Below, in pieces: positions 35,061 through 43,843 of a stretch of DNA of 64,000 bases (position 1 is the first letter of the stretch; every line of letters starts with the position of its first letter). Made by a program: the position numbers and the translations under genes. The notes under the pieces are model-generated. The model had not been told where the DNA came from. It ran no database searches and saw only the letters and a list, made by a program, of their open reading frames with translations. This DNA is from Rheinheimera sp. MM224 (GTDB taxonomy: Bacteria > Pseudomonadota > Gammaproteobacteria > Enterobacterales > Alteromonadaceae): positions 2,294,001-2,358,000 of the forward strand of contig NZ_OX352320.1 of assembly GCF_947090785.1 (NCBI RefSeq), in the 5' to 3' direction.

Positions 35061-35074
35061 GCCTAGAGGAAAAT

Positions 35075-35533
35075 ATGCGTAGAATTCTAATCTTATTATT
35101 GCTTTTTCCTGTATCTGTTATGGCTCAGAAAGTAAAAACAGATATGTTCACAATTGAGCTGCCAGACCATTTACAGATACAAACCAATAAGGTGAATAGA
35201 GTTCTCGCATTTGGTAAAAGCAATAGCCCATTTATTAATATCGAGTTCGGGCAAGGTGTTAAGGAACAATACTCTCAAATCGTTGACCGAGTGAATGAAA
35301 CAATAAAACCAATGGGAAGTCAGCTTTCAGCTGTTAAATGTGGTGAAAATTGTGAAGCTATGTATGCAGAAGCTCAGACTGAAATAGAAAATACAGTTGC
35401 CTATTCATATTTTTACTTAGTCAAAAGTAAACATCACAGCTTTATTATTTCTGTTGCTTCAAAAGAGCCCATTCTTGATGGTGAGCTTCAAGCCAAAATC
35501 ATAGGTAATAAAATTTTGCAATCAGGCATATAA
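35075..35533 (+). CDS. Integron cassette gene 4, exported protein of unknown function
   Basis: A 152-residue protein with a Sec signal peptide (MRRILILLLLFPVSVMAQ, cleavage after MA) and a mature domain of about 135 residues. Two cysteines lie close together (CGENC), probably a disulfide in the periplasm. The ATG at 35075 follows AGAGGAAA at ribosome-binding distance, starting 14 bases after attC 3. The stop codon lies in the left end of attC 4. Family not recognised. Confidence 0.7.
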   Translation: MRRILILLLLFPVSVMAQKVKTDMFTIELPDHLQIQTNKVNRVLAFGKSNSPFINIEFGQGVKEQYSQIVDRVNETIKPMGSQLSAVKCGENCEAMYAEAQTEIENTVAYSYFYLVKSKHHSFIISVASKEPILDGELQAKIIGNKILQSGI

Positions 35534-35584
35534 CAAGCAAAGGCACCGGACAGCTAAAGCTGCGCGGTGCTTTGAGTGTTATGT
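35528..35584 (+). repeat. attC: attC site 4
   Basis: 57 bases from ATATAAC to GTTATGT. Arms AACAAGCAAAGGCACCG and CGGTGCTTTGAGTGTT and inner AGCT hairpin bases; the shortest and most regular site of the array. Confidence 0.88.
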
Positions 35585-35599
35585 TTCAAAAGGAGATTT

Positions 35600-36313
35600 G
35601 TGAACTTGAATAGGACTCTATCCACAATAGGGGTACTTTGTACTGTATTCGTCTTTGCTTCTTGTGCTCCTGTTCCAAGAGATTTCTATAAGCCTGCTTA
35701 TAAAGGGGGGAGTCTTGTTTCTAGAGGATGCGGAAGTTCTGGACCACAAGACACAGTTAAAATATTGCTAGAATCAGGAGTTGAAGTTCAGATAAGGGCG
35801 TCTAGTGGTGACAGTCATCCTGAATTAGCCAATTTTTATTTGGGTGCGAGTCTAACTGCGGCAGAAGGTGTGGAATTTCAACTGCTTACTGATTACATCA
35901 TAGTAAAAGACAATAACTCTCCTAATCGCTGGAAATTAAAGGTTAATTACTTATCAACGAATAAAGAAAATTATCCAGGCTCTAAGAGCTTAATCATTGA
36001 CAGGACATTTAATGGGCTTAGTCCTGAGCAGGTTGATAGAGTGAAAGAGTCCGATTCGGAATCAGGCTATATTAGCGTCCCTGTTTTATCAAAACTGAAC
36101 GGGAAAACACATTCTTATGAGGTTGCTTTCGGTAGGAAACGATATTTCGATACAGGCATGTCGTTTTCAATACATACAAGTGAAATCAAATCAAGATTAG
36201 AAAGCTTCTCTATTTTCTACCCTGAGATTGTTATTAATGGTAAGAGGGTTGTCCTTGGAGAGGTTCGGTTTGATCGGGTTCAATACATAGGTATAGACCC
36301 GCTAAATTGTTGA
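35600..36313 (+). CDS. Integron cassette gene 5, lipoprotein of unknown function
   Basis: About 237 residues. The signal peptide ends in a lipobox-like FASC (residue near 21), then APVPRDFYKPAYKGG. The body is beta-rich with a glycine/cysteine start (SRGCGSSGPQD), suggesting an outer-membrane-anchored periplasmic domain. The listed GTG at 35600 follows AGGAG by four bases; TTG at 35606 is an alternative with better spacing. It is the last and largest gene of the array, followed by an imperfect attC. Family not recognised. Confidence 0.68.
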   Translation: MNLNRTLSTIGVLCTVFVFASCAPVPRDFYKPAYKGGSLVSRGCGSSGPQDTVKILLESGVEVQIRASSGDSHPELANFYLGASLTAAEGVEFQLLTDYIIVKDNNSPNRWKLKVNYLSTNKENYPGSKSLIIDRTFNGLSPEQVDRVKESDSESGYISVPVLSKLNGKTHSYEVAFGRKRYFDTGMSFSIHTSEIKSRLESFSIFYPEIVINGKRVVLGEVRFDRVQYIGIDPLNC

Positions 36314-36484
36314 AACATAACAAGCGCCATCAACAATGCGCCCGTTGGGCGCTCGATACTTCCCCCAATAAAGTAGACGCTCACCAAGGTTCGCGCACAT
36401 GCGCTTGTAGTTAATGTCCGCTTCACGCTCCTTGCAGCCATAGCGTATTTCAAAGGGCAGGGCTTTTAATCGGTCAAACTCCAA
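36302..36484 (-). pseudogene. Possible gene remnant at the array edge
   Basis: A 60-codon minus-strand frame (from TTG at 36484) with ordinary codon use and a gene-like protein (LPFEIRYGCKEREADINYK), not AT-rich like the cassettes. An in-frame stop lies just before the TTG, and its end runs through attC 5. It may be a truncated piece of an older gene, or chance. Confidence 0.25.
36315..36417 (+). repeat. attC: attC-like site 5, degenerate right end
   Basis: The left end ACATAACAAGCGC is canonical. The complementary right end appears as GCGCTTGTAGTTAATG with extra bases instead of GCGCTTGTTATGT. A GCGCCC / GGGCGC hairpin lies inside. It probably marks the old array end. Confidence 0.5.
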
Positions 36485-36493
36485 ATTTTAGAT

Positions 36494-36519
36494 AAAAAAA
36501 ACCGACTATTGAGTCGGTT
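36494..36519 (-). terminator. Terminator downstream of degenerate tRNA-fMet copy
   Basis: Minus strand ACCGACT / AGTCGGT stem, loop CAAT, then eight T residues. Confidence 0.75.
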
Positions 36520-36525
36520 GATTGT

Positions 36526-36614
36526 TGGTTGCGGGAGCCGAATTTGACCCTGCGACCTTCGCCACGGGGTTATAAAGAGGAGACCGACGAGCTACCAGTC
36601 TGCTCCATCTTTTC
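36526..36614 (-). pseudogene. Degenerate tRNA-fMet copy 1
   Basis: Retains the 3' end, most of the T arm and D arm of the initiator tRNA. The anticodon arm is replaced by an expanded 20-base stretch GCCACGGGGTTATAAAGAGG (plus strand 36561-36580), the T loop is mutated and the 5' acceptor strand is lost (CTTTTC instead of CCCGCG). Confidence 0.75.
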
Positions 36615-36634
36615 AAACCCTAAATTTTAGATAC

Positions 36635-36656
36635 AAAAAAACCAGCATTAAGCTGG
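36635..36656 (-). terminator. Terminator downstream of the tRNA-fMet array
   Basis: Minus strand CCAGC / GCTGG stem with loop TTAAT and seven T residues. The flanking TAAATTTTAGATA also occurs beside the 36494 terminator, showing that the unit was duplicated. Confidence 0.75.
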
Positions 36657-36665
36657 CTTTAAAGT

Positions 36666-36742
<77 letters not shown>

Positions 36743-36807
36743 TCCGTATCTTAACACCGAGCAGTGTGTGTTAAGTAGGGTACTACATATACATTGCTTA
36801 CTTAAGT

Positions 36808-36881
36808 TGGTTGCAGGAGCCGGATTTGAACCGACGACCTCCGCCACGGGGTTATAAAGAGGAGCCCGAGGGCTAAAACCA
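36808..36881 (-). pseudogene. Degenerate tRNA-fMet copy 2
   Basis: The 3' acceptor strand and T arm are near-intact (one change, GCAGGAGCC). The same expanded anticodon-arm stretch as in copy 1 follows (36843-36862), and D arm and 5' acceptor are lost. Confidence 0.75.
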
Positions 36882-36903
36882 CTTTAAAACACCAATTAAG
36901 ATT

Positions 36904-36980
<77 letters not shown>

Positions 36981-37032
36981 TCCGTATTGATAGTTGAGCA
37001 GTAACTATCAGGATTTAAAACAAACATTAGAT

Positions 37033-37109
<77 letters not shown>

Positions 37110-37127
37110 TCCGTGTTTGCGGGGCGC

Positions 37128-37156
37128 ATAGTAGAGCTTTTGACATAGCAGCGCAA
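37128..37156 (-). promoter_or_regulatory. Predicted promoter of the initiator tRNA array
   Basis: Minus strand TTGCGC, a 17-base spacer and TACTAT, followed by the GC-rich discriminator GCGCCCC. Such discriminators are typical of stable-RNA promoters under stringent control. Confidence 0.7.
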
Positions 37157-37350
37157 GGCTTAATATCAGTAAATATCAAAGAAGTGAACTGACTGCACAA
37201 TTATTAAACGCATAGGTGTTTAAGCATACGATCTCAAAGGTTTTTCAGATAGAAACAGCGCAAATCTTTGTTTTTTAGCTGAAAAACATCCCAATGCTTT
37301 CGAAAGCGCTTCTGTTATAATGTGCGCCATTTTATTGCAGGGCAGATCAT

Positions 37351-39483
37351 ATGTTGGAATTCTGGGCCTTAACATCCAAAGGTGTTGAAGAGCTGTTGGC
37401 GGATGAGATCCGTCGTTATCAAGGCGAAATCATTAAATTAGGCATGGGCGTAGTGCGCTTTAAGGCTGAACTTAAAGACGCGTATCAGCTGTGCTTATGG
37501 TCGCGCTTAGCGACCCGTATTCTACGCCTGGAACAATCCATCGAAATTGATGCCAATTCAGATCTGTATCAGGTCGCCATGCGCATTAACTGGCCTTCTT
37601 TAATGCGGATGGAACAAAGTTTTGCTGTTGAGTGTGTCGGTAAACACCCGACCATAGACAATACCCAGTTTGGTGGTATGCGGGTAAAAGATGCCATAGT
37701 GGATCAGTTCCGCGAGCGTTACGACGAGCGTCCCAATGTTGATCGTATGGATCCGGATGTACGGTTTCAGGTGCGTTTAGAGCGTCAGCATTTCCATTTC
37801 TTTCAGGATTTCTCTGGCCCGTCACTGCATCAGCGTGGTTACCGTAAAGAGCAGGGCGAAGCACCATTAAAAGAGCATTTAGCTGCTGCGTTATTGTTAC
37901 GCTCTGGCTGGAAGGCTGATCAGCCTTTATATGACCCATTTTGTGGTAGCGGTACTTTATTAATAGAAGCAGTGCTGATGGCACGTCAGTTAGCTCCAGG
38001 CTTAAAGCGTGAAAAGTTTGCTTTTGAAAGCTGGGGCGATCACCAACCAGAACTGTGGCAACAACTGCGTGCTGAAGCTTTAAGCTCACGTCAGGCTATT
38101 GCTGAAGGCGTTACTTTTGTTGGTAGCGACACCGATGAACGCACCTTACAAAAAGCCCGTCAGAACGCGGCTCGTGCTGGAGTTGCTGATTTTATTGAAT
38201 TTATCACTCAAGATGCGACACAAATTCAGTCGGCGGTGTGCGAAGGCAAAGGCGTTATTATTACCAACCCGCCATACGGTGAGCGTTTAGGGGATTTGCC
38301 TCAGCTTATTCCTGTGTATGCAGAATTCTCTTTAGGTCTGAAAAAGCACTATCAGGGCTGGCGTTTAGCCATTATTACTTCAAGCCCGGATTTATTGCGG
38401 GCGCTGAAGTTATCAAAAGCTAAAAGCTATAAGTTCACTAACGGTCCTTTAGACTGTGAATTTACCATGTTTGATTTGACCGAACAGCAAGTACAGGTTA
38501 ATGCCAACAGTCAAAGTGCAGCTTTGTTTTATGCGGAAAGTGAGTCTTTTGGTAATCGACTGAAGAAAAACGTCAAGCAGCTGGAGAAGTGGGCGAAACG
38601 CGAAAATATCAGTTGCTACCGTATGTATGACGCCGATATTCCGGAATACAACGTGGCGGTCGACTGGTATGACGGCGAAGTAGTGATCCATGAATACGCC
38701 GCACCTTCAAACGTTGATGAACAAATTGCGCAAAAACGTTTGTTTGACGTGGTGAACCTGGTGCCTAAAGTGCTGGGTATTAGCAGCGACAAGCTGGTAT
38801 TAAAAGTTCGTGAAAAACAAAAAGGTAAAGATCAGTATCAGGCTTTGGCCAAAGCAGGTCAGTACAAAGAAGTCACAGAGTATGGCGCTAAGTTTTTAGT
38901 TAACCTGCGTGATTATTTAGATACCGGCTTGTTTTTAGATCACCGTGTCACCCGTTTAGCCATTCAGCAGCAAGCCAAAGGTAAAAAAGTACTGAATTTA
39001 TTTGCCTACACAGGCACAGCTTCTGTGCATGCTGCCTTAGGTGGCGCGTTGTCTGTTACTACAGTAGATATGTCAAATACCTATCTGGACTGGGCAAAAC
39101 GCAATTTCCTCATTAATGGACTGGATGGCAAAGCCTATCAGTTTGTGCAGGATAACTGTCTGGATTGGCTGAAGGGCTGTAAAAACCAGTTTGATTTAAT
39201 CTTTGTTGACCCGCCAACCTTTTCGAACTCGAAACGAATGGAAGACACCTGGGATGTGCAACGCGATCACGTCAAGTTGTTGACCATGGTAGGGCGTTGT
39301 CTGGCGCCCAATGGCAAAGTAATTTTCTCCAATAATAAAAGACGCTTTAAAATCGACAAAGCAGAGCTGGAAGACGCAGGCTGGATCATCAAAGATATTT
39401 CAGCCCAAAGTTTGCCGGAAGATTTTAAACGTAATCCAAATATTCACGTTTGCTTTGAGCTGTTTAAACGCCTTGAAGAGTAA
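37351..39483 (+). CDS. rlmKL: Bifunctional 23S rRNA methyltransferase RlmKL
   Basis: Methylates 23S rRNA at G2445 (m2G, N-terminal RlmL part) and G2069 (m7G, C-terminal RlmK part) in E. coli. The 710 residues show an N-terminal THUMP region (about 40-155), the first Rossmann domain with YDPFCGSGTLLIEA and ITNPPYGERLGD, and the second with LNLFAYTGTASVHA and DLIFVDPPTFSNS. The length matches the fused gammaproteobacterial enzyme. A TATAAT -10 box at 37316-37321 lies just upstream, and the gene probably leads an operon with the following glutaredoxin-like gene and uup. Confidence 0.97.
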   Translation: MLEFWALTSKGVEELLADEIRRYQGEIIKLGMGVVRFKAELKDAYQLCLWSRLATRILRLEQSIEIDANSDLYQVAMRINWPSLMRMEQSFAVECVGKHPTIDNTQFGGMRVKDAIVDQFRERYDERPNVDRMDPDVRFQVRLERQHFHFFQDFSGPSLHQRGYRKEQGEAPLKEHLAAALLLRSGWKADQPLYDPFCGSGTLLIEAVLMARQLAPGLKREKFAFESWGDHQPELWQQLRAEALSSRQAIAEGVTFVGSDTDERTLQKARQNAARAGVADFIEFITQDATQIQSAVCEGKGVIITNPPYGERLGDLPQLIPVYAEFSLGLKKHYQGWRLAIITSSPDLLRALKLSKAKSYKFTNGPLDCEFTMFDLTEQQVQVNANSQSAALFYAESESFGNRLKKNVKQLEKWAKRENISCYRMYDADIPEYNVAVDWYDGEVVIHEYAAPSNVDEQIAQKRLFDVVNLVPKVLGISSDKLVLKVREKQKGKDQYQALAKAGQYKEVTEYGAKFLVNLRDYLDTGLFLDHRVTRLAIQQQAKGKKVLNLFAYTGTASVHAALGGALSVTTVDMSNTYLDWAKRNFLINGLDGKAYQFVQDNCLDWLKGCKNQFDLIFVDPPTFSNSKRMEDTWDVQRDHVKLLTMVGRCLAPNGKVIFSNNKRRFKIDKAELEDAGWIIKDISAQSLPEDFKRNPNIHVCFELFKRLEE

Positions 39484-39489
39484 GTTTTG

Positions 39490-39729
39490 ATGCAAATTAG
39501 GCTTTACAGCACCTGGGGTTGCCATTTGTGTGAACAGGCCGAGCAGCTTTTGCTGCAGGCAGGTGTCGCAGGTGCTGTTGAAATTATAGATATAGTGGAC
39601 GAACCGGCTGCTTTTGAGCGCTATCGTGTGCATATTCCGGTGTTAAAAGTGAATGAACAGGAACTGTTCTGGCCCTTTGAACTTGAACAGATACAACAAC
39701 TGCTGCGTCAGCAGTCGTCAGGATTATAA
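39490..39729 (+). CDS. Glutaredoxin-like protein (DUF836 family)
   Basis: A 79-residue thioredoxin-fold protein with the redox motif CHLC at residues 11-14 after strand IRLYSTWG, and the cis-proline segment HIPVLKV. It resembles the small glutaredoxin-like DUF836 family. The substrate is unknown. It begins 6 bases after rlmKL and ends 3 bases before uup, so the three are likely co-transcribed. Confidence 0.85.
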   Translation: MQIRLYSTWGCHLCEQAEQLLLQAGVAGAVEIIDIVDEPAAFERYRVHIPVLKVNEQELFWPFELEQIQQLLRQQSSGL

Positions 39730-39732
39730 AGA

Positions 39733-41643
39733 GTGGAATTATTACGTTTTCAGCAAGCCAGCCTTGCTTTTGGTACACACCCCATTTTAGATAAAGTGGA
39801 TTTTAGTTTATTTGCTGGTGAACGCGTCTGTTTGGTTGGTCGCAACGGTGCTGGTAAATCATCCTTCTTAAAAATATTGACCGGTCATCAAAATTTGGAT
39901 GATGGCCAGGTGGTACGGCAGAATAATTTAATTATCAGCCGCCTAGAGCAAGACCCACCAGCTCGTGTTGATATTAAAGTAGCGGATTTTATTCGTGAAG
40001 GTGCGGGCGATTTAGCTGAAAAACTGCAGCGTTTTTATCATCTGGCCGATCATTTCTCTGATGCAACTGAAGCGGAACAACGAGAATTTGGTACCTTGCA
40101 GGCTGAACTCGATACCCGTCATGGCTGGCAGTTAGAAAGCCGTATTGAAGAGCTGTGTTTGCAGTTTGAAATGGATCCAAATACGACTTTGGCTTCCTTA
40201 TCTGGTGGTTGGTTACGTAAAGCAGCTTTGGCAAAGGCTCTGGTATCACAGCCAACTGTTTTACTGCTGGATGAACCGACTAACCACTTGGATGTGGCGG
40301 CTATTCAATGGCTTGAGCAGTTCTTTATGAACTTCAAAGGCGCGATCATTTTTATCTCGCACGACAGGGCCTTTATCCGTGCCTTGGCCAGCCGTATTAT
40401 CGATTTGGACCGTGGTGAATTAACCTCTCATCCTGGTAACTACGCCGAGTATCTGGAGCGTAAGCAAAAACTGCTGGAAGTTGAGCAGCAGCACAATGCA
40501 CTCTTTGATAAAAAGCTGGCGGAAGAAGAAGTCTGGATCCGTCAGGGCATTAAAGCTCGTCGTACCCGTAACGAAGGCCGTGTTCGCGCCTTAAAAGAGC
40601 TGCGTAACGAACGCGCAGCCCGGGTTGAACAAATGGGCAAGGTTGAATTTGCCATTGAGCAATCACAAAAGTCCGGCAAGCTGGTGTTTGAGACTAAAGA
40701 TATCAATGTCAGCTTTAAAGGCGAAACCGTCCTTAAAGACATAAACATTTTAGTGATGCGTGGTGATCGTATTGCTTTAGTAGGACCAAACGGTGTGGGT
40801 AAATCCACCTTAATCAAAACTCTGCTTGGCGAATACAATGCCGACAGTGGTGAGATTAAACGTGGCACTAACCTTGAGGTGGCTTATTTTGACCAGCACC
40901 GTATTCAATTAGATTTAAATGCCACAGTGCAGGATAACGTGGCTGATGGTAAGCAGGAAATTGTTCAAAACGGTCAAACCCGTCATGTACTGAGTTACCT
41001 GCAGGACTTCTTATTTGCACCAGCGCGCGCCAGAACACCGGTTCGGGCTTTATCTGGTGGTGAGAAAAACCGCTTATTACTGGCGCGTTTATTCGCCAAA
41101 CCAAGCAATTTACTGATCCTCGATGAACCGACCAACGATCTGGATGTAGAGACGCTTGAACTGCTTGAAGATATTCTGCAGCAGTATCAAGGCACTGTGC
41201 TTTTGGTGAGCCACGACCGTGAATTCGTCAACAATACAGTGACAAGTTCGTTGTATTTTGCCGGTCAGGGCAAGGTGGTTGACATAGCCGGTGACTACGA
41301 AGATGTGGTCGCCTACCAAAAACGGCAGCAGAATAATGTAAAAGCTGTTGAAATAGTGCAAAAAAGTGTAAAACCTGTCGAAGAAAAGCCTGTTGAGCTT
41401 TCATCCACAAGCAGTAAGAAGTTATCATACAAAGAGAAACGAGAACTGGAACTGTTGCCCGCTTTAATCGAGACACTTGATGCAGAATTAAGTGCCTTGC
41501 AGCAGCAAGTGAATGATCCACAATTTTTCCGGCAAAATGCCGACTACACCCAAAAAGCGTTGAACCAATTGCATGAGGCAGAGTCGAAGCTCGCGCACGC
41601 CTATGAGCGTTGGGAACAATTAGAAGCATTAAATCAGCAGTAA
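39733..41643 (+). CDS. uup: ABC-F ATPase Uup
   Basis: Cytosolic ABC-F protein with two ATPase domains and no membrane part, acting on ribosomes or stalled translation; uup mutants of E. coli change transposon excision. Domain 1 has Walker A GRNGAGKSS, signature LSGGWLRKAALAKAL and Walker B LLLDEPTNHLD. A charged linker precedes domain 2 (GPNGVGKST, LSGGEKNRLLLARLF, LLILDEPTNDLD). The C-terminal DNA-binding coiled coil (about 555-636) starts KLSYKEKRELELLP. Its 636 residues match E. coli Uup (635). The start codon is GTG. Confidence 0.97.
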   Translation: MELLRFQQASLAFGTHPILDKVDFSLFAGERVCLVGRNGAGKSSFLKILTGHQNLDDGQVVRQNNLIISRLEQDPPARVDIKVADFIREGAGDLAEKLQRFYHLADHFSDATEAEQREFGTLQAELDTRHGWQLESRIEELCLQFEMDPNTTLASLSGGWLRKAALAKALVSQPTVLLLDEPTNHLDVAAIQWLEQFFMNFKGAIIFISHDRAFIRALASRIIDLDRGELTSHPGNYAEYLERKQKLLEVEQQHNALFDKKLAEEEVWIRQGIKARRTRNEGRVRALKELRNERAARVEQMGKVEFAIEQSQKSGKLVFETKDINVSFKGETVLKDINILVMRGDRIALVGPNGVGKSTLIKTLLGEYNADSGEIKRGTNLEVAYFDQHRIQLDLNATVQDNVADGKQEIVQNGQTRHVLSYLQDFLFAPARARTPVRALSGGEKNRLLLARLFAKPSNLLILDEPTNDLDVETLELLEDILQQYQGTVLLVSHDREFVNNTVTSSLYFAGQGKVVDIAGDYEDVVAYQKRQQNNVKAVEIVQKSVKPVEEKPVELSSTSSKKLSYKEKRELELLPALIETLDAELSALQQQVNDPQFFRQNADYTQKALNQLHEAESKLAHAYERWEQLEALNQQ

Positions 41644-41655
41644 CAGGGGACCTGA

Positions 41656-43296
41656 ATGAGATTATCGCCCGTAGTATTAGCCTTATTACCCGGCCTGGCC
41701 GCCAGTTCAGCATACGCCGCCGTTTATCAGGTTCAGGAGTTGCCGGAAGTCAGCACTGTTCGTTCTCAATTTGGCGCGGCCATGAATGACAACGGTGATG
41801 TAGTAGGTAACGGCAGTTTGATCTATAACTTTCCTGTCGATGTAAGCCGATTAGATTTCGAAGATACCACTTTAACTTCGGCGCTTTCTGCTGAAGCTAT
41901 TGAGCAGATTAAATTAGGTAATGTTACTGCGTCCTCATTGTCGGTATTGGTAAGTTATCTGTCTGCCAAAGCAGCTGACTTTGAAATTCAGCGGTACAGT
42001 GATGTGCAGGCGTTAAATTTGTCGACTGGTGCGCAGATCAGGGTCAGAGAACAAGCTGCAGCTCCAACAAACAGGGAATATGTTTACGACATTAACAACA
42101 GCGGAAATGCAATTGCAGTAGCGACAACTCCTTTTACATTGCAAAGCTTTACTCCTGCAGCGACTGAAGATGTTCCATCTCCGGAAACAGTGGAACTGTG
42201 GGTTCCAGACTTGGGATATATAAAATCCTATGTAGTCAATGGAAACAGCGTCATCCCTCTACCTATTCCATTTGAAGAGCTGGGTGGCGGTTTTGCCAAT
42301 GCCGCAAAGATCAGCGAAACGAACTATATAGCTGGTTCTGGTAGCGTATCTATGCCAGATACCATCAAAGAGTCTATCGAGAAAAACTGTATTGGTGAAA
42401 AGAGTCCGGTCAATTTGTGCTTCTACTCTGCTTCAGGCTCTGCTTATGTAGAAAGAGCTTTAGTTTGGAAGATGAACGAGTCAGCTCAAATTTCTGCGCC
42501 TGTTGAATATGGTTTCCTTGGGCCATTAATTGAAGATACAAATGATGCTGCCTATGTAAGCCGCGCTTTGTCTGTAAATGACACGGGTATAGCTGTAGGT
42601 CTATCTACCTATACTGACGCAGCACGTCAGGTTCGTCAGAACCATGCCACTATATTCGCTGAAGGTGAAGTTTCTGCTATTGTTGATCCGTTAGAGTGGG
42701 AAGTCAGCGCAGCAAGCGATATTAACAATGAAAATATCGTAGTGGGTCTTGCAAATAAGAGATTTAATGGTACTGCCCGTAATCGGATGTTTATTTTTGA
42801 TTACAATACTAAAACAGTCACTTATCCAAATGGTTTCTTTAGTACCTCTAGCACAACACCGTCAGCGATTAACGAAAACAATATGATTGTTGGTGCAGCT
42901 GAAGTGGTGCCAGAAGATGGCACTACACGTCGTCAGGTTGCATTTTTATACAACATTGAAGACCAGAGTATGACGGACCTGAATACTTTGTTGCCATGTG
43001 GTGCAGATTTTAATTTGGTTGAAGCCAAAGATATCAACAACAACAACGAAATTATTGCCAATGCCATCTACTCTGTAGAGCAACGTGATGCGAAAGGCGA
43101 CGTAGTGAAAGATAGTGCTGGCAATCCTGTGATGGAGAACGTGTCCAGAGCCGTAAAATTGATTCCAATACCAAATGGCACTATCGATAGCTGCAACGTT
43201 CCGGAGGATATTACTTATGAACGTAAAGGTGGATCTTTTGGCTGGTTCAGCATGATGTTGTTACCATTACTCCTGTTAAGACGTCGTCAGTCTTAA
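41656..43296 (+). CDS. DUF3466 exported protein with GlyGly-CTERM-like tail
   Basis: A 546-residue exported protein of unknown function. A signal peptide (1 to about 22, cleavage after AYA) is followed by a repetitive beta-rich body with recurring INxxGxAVG-like units (MNDNGDVVGNGS, INNSGNAIAVAT, VNDTGIAVGLS, INNENIVVGLA, INENNMIVGAA). This is compatible with a beta-propeller. The last 23 residues (KGGSFGWFSMM..., then a leucine-rich helix and RRRQS) fit the GlyGly-CTERM signal, which is cut by rhombosortase and linked to type II secretion. It lies 12 bases after uup. Confidence 0.85.
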   Translation: MRLSPVVLALLPGLAASSAYAAVYQVQELPEVSTVRSQFGAAMNDNGDVVGNGSLIYNFPVDVSRLDFEDTTLTSALSAEAIEQIKLGNVTASSLSVLVSYLSAKAADFEIQRYSDVQALNLSTGAQIRVREQAAAPTNREYVYDINNSGNAIAVATTPFTLQSFTPAATEDVPSPETVELWVPDLGYIKSYVVNGNSVIPLPIPFEELGGGFANAAKISETNYIAGSGSVSMPDTIKESIEKNCIGEKSPVNLCFYSASGSAYVERALVWKMNESAQISAPVEYGFLGPLIEDTNDAAYVSRALSVNDTGIAVGLSTYTDAARQVRQNHATIFAEGEVSAIVDPLEWEVSAASDINNENIVVGLANKRFNGTARNRMFIFDYNTKTVTYPNGFFSTSSTTPSAINENNMIVGAAEVVPEDGTTRRQVAFLYNIEDQSMTDLNTLLPCGADFNLVEAKDINNNNEIIANAIYSVEQRDAKGDVVKDSAGNPVMENVSRAVKLIPIPNGTIDSCNVPEDITYERKGGSFGWFSMMLLPLLLLRRRQS

Positions 43297-43321
43297 TGGG
43301 CCGCTGACGTTCAGATAAAAT

Positions 43322-43347
43322 AAAAAACCGCTTCGGCGGTTTTTTTA
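43322..43347 (+). terminator. Terminator after the DUF3466 gene
   Basis: AACCGC / GCGGTT with stable TTCG tetraloop and long T run. Confidence 0.9.
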
Positions 43348-43590
43348 TTGCCCTTTTTCCAGCTCAACTGCAACAAGCTAGCATCCTGGACAACATGAAT
43401 GACTAAACCAGTGTAGATAGTTAAAAAAAATTAAATTATTTTGTCATCAAATCTTAAATAACTTCAGGTTCTTACTCAATGTCAATAGGGGTGGGGTAAG
43501 TTTATTAGTGGAACCTTTTGGGCATCTCTACTATCTATTAAAGTGCAACGTAAGTTGCTTGTTATTTATCAGATCGAGGAAGATTGCCTT

Positions 43591-43773
43591 ATGAAAAGAC
43601 AGAAAAGAGATCGTTTAGAACGTGCCCACGCTCAAGGTTATCGCGCCGCTGTCACAGGTCGCTCAAAAGAGATTTGTCCTTATCAGAATTTAGACACCAG
43701 ATCGCAATGGCTCGGCGGGTACCGGGAAGCGATGGAAGACAAAGGGATTGGCCTTTTCGCCAGAGGTCAATAG
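43591..43773 (+). CDS. rmf: Ribosome modulation factor
   Basis: A small basic protein (60 residues) that dimerises 70S ribosomes into 100S particles in stationary phase. The typical opening MKRQKRDRLERAHAQGYRAA is followed by GRSKEICPY and WLGGYREAMED, as in E. coli RMF (55 residues). GAGGA lies ten bases before the ATG. The 240-base upstream stretch has no gene and probably carries its growth-phase promoter. Confidence 0.96.
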   Translation: MKRQKRDRLERAHAQGYRAAVTGRSKEICPYQNLDTRSQWLGGYREAMEDKGIGLFARGQ

Positions 43774-43790
43774 TTCACGAATTCAGATAA

Positions 43791-43815
43791 CAAGGCCCCG
43801 ATAACCGGGGCCTTG
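43791..43815 (+). terminator. Hairpin after rmf
   Basis: CAAGGCCCCG / CGGGGCCTTG, ten perfect pairs, loop ATAAC. No T run follows directly, so it may stabilise the mRNA as much as end it. Confidence 0.6.
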
Positions 43816-43843
43816 TGCGTTTTAGGCGCTGAACAATTTCATT

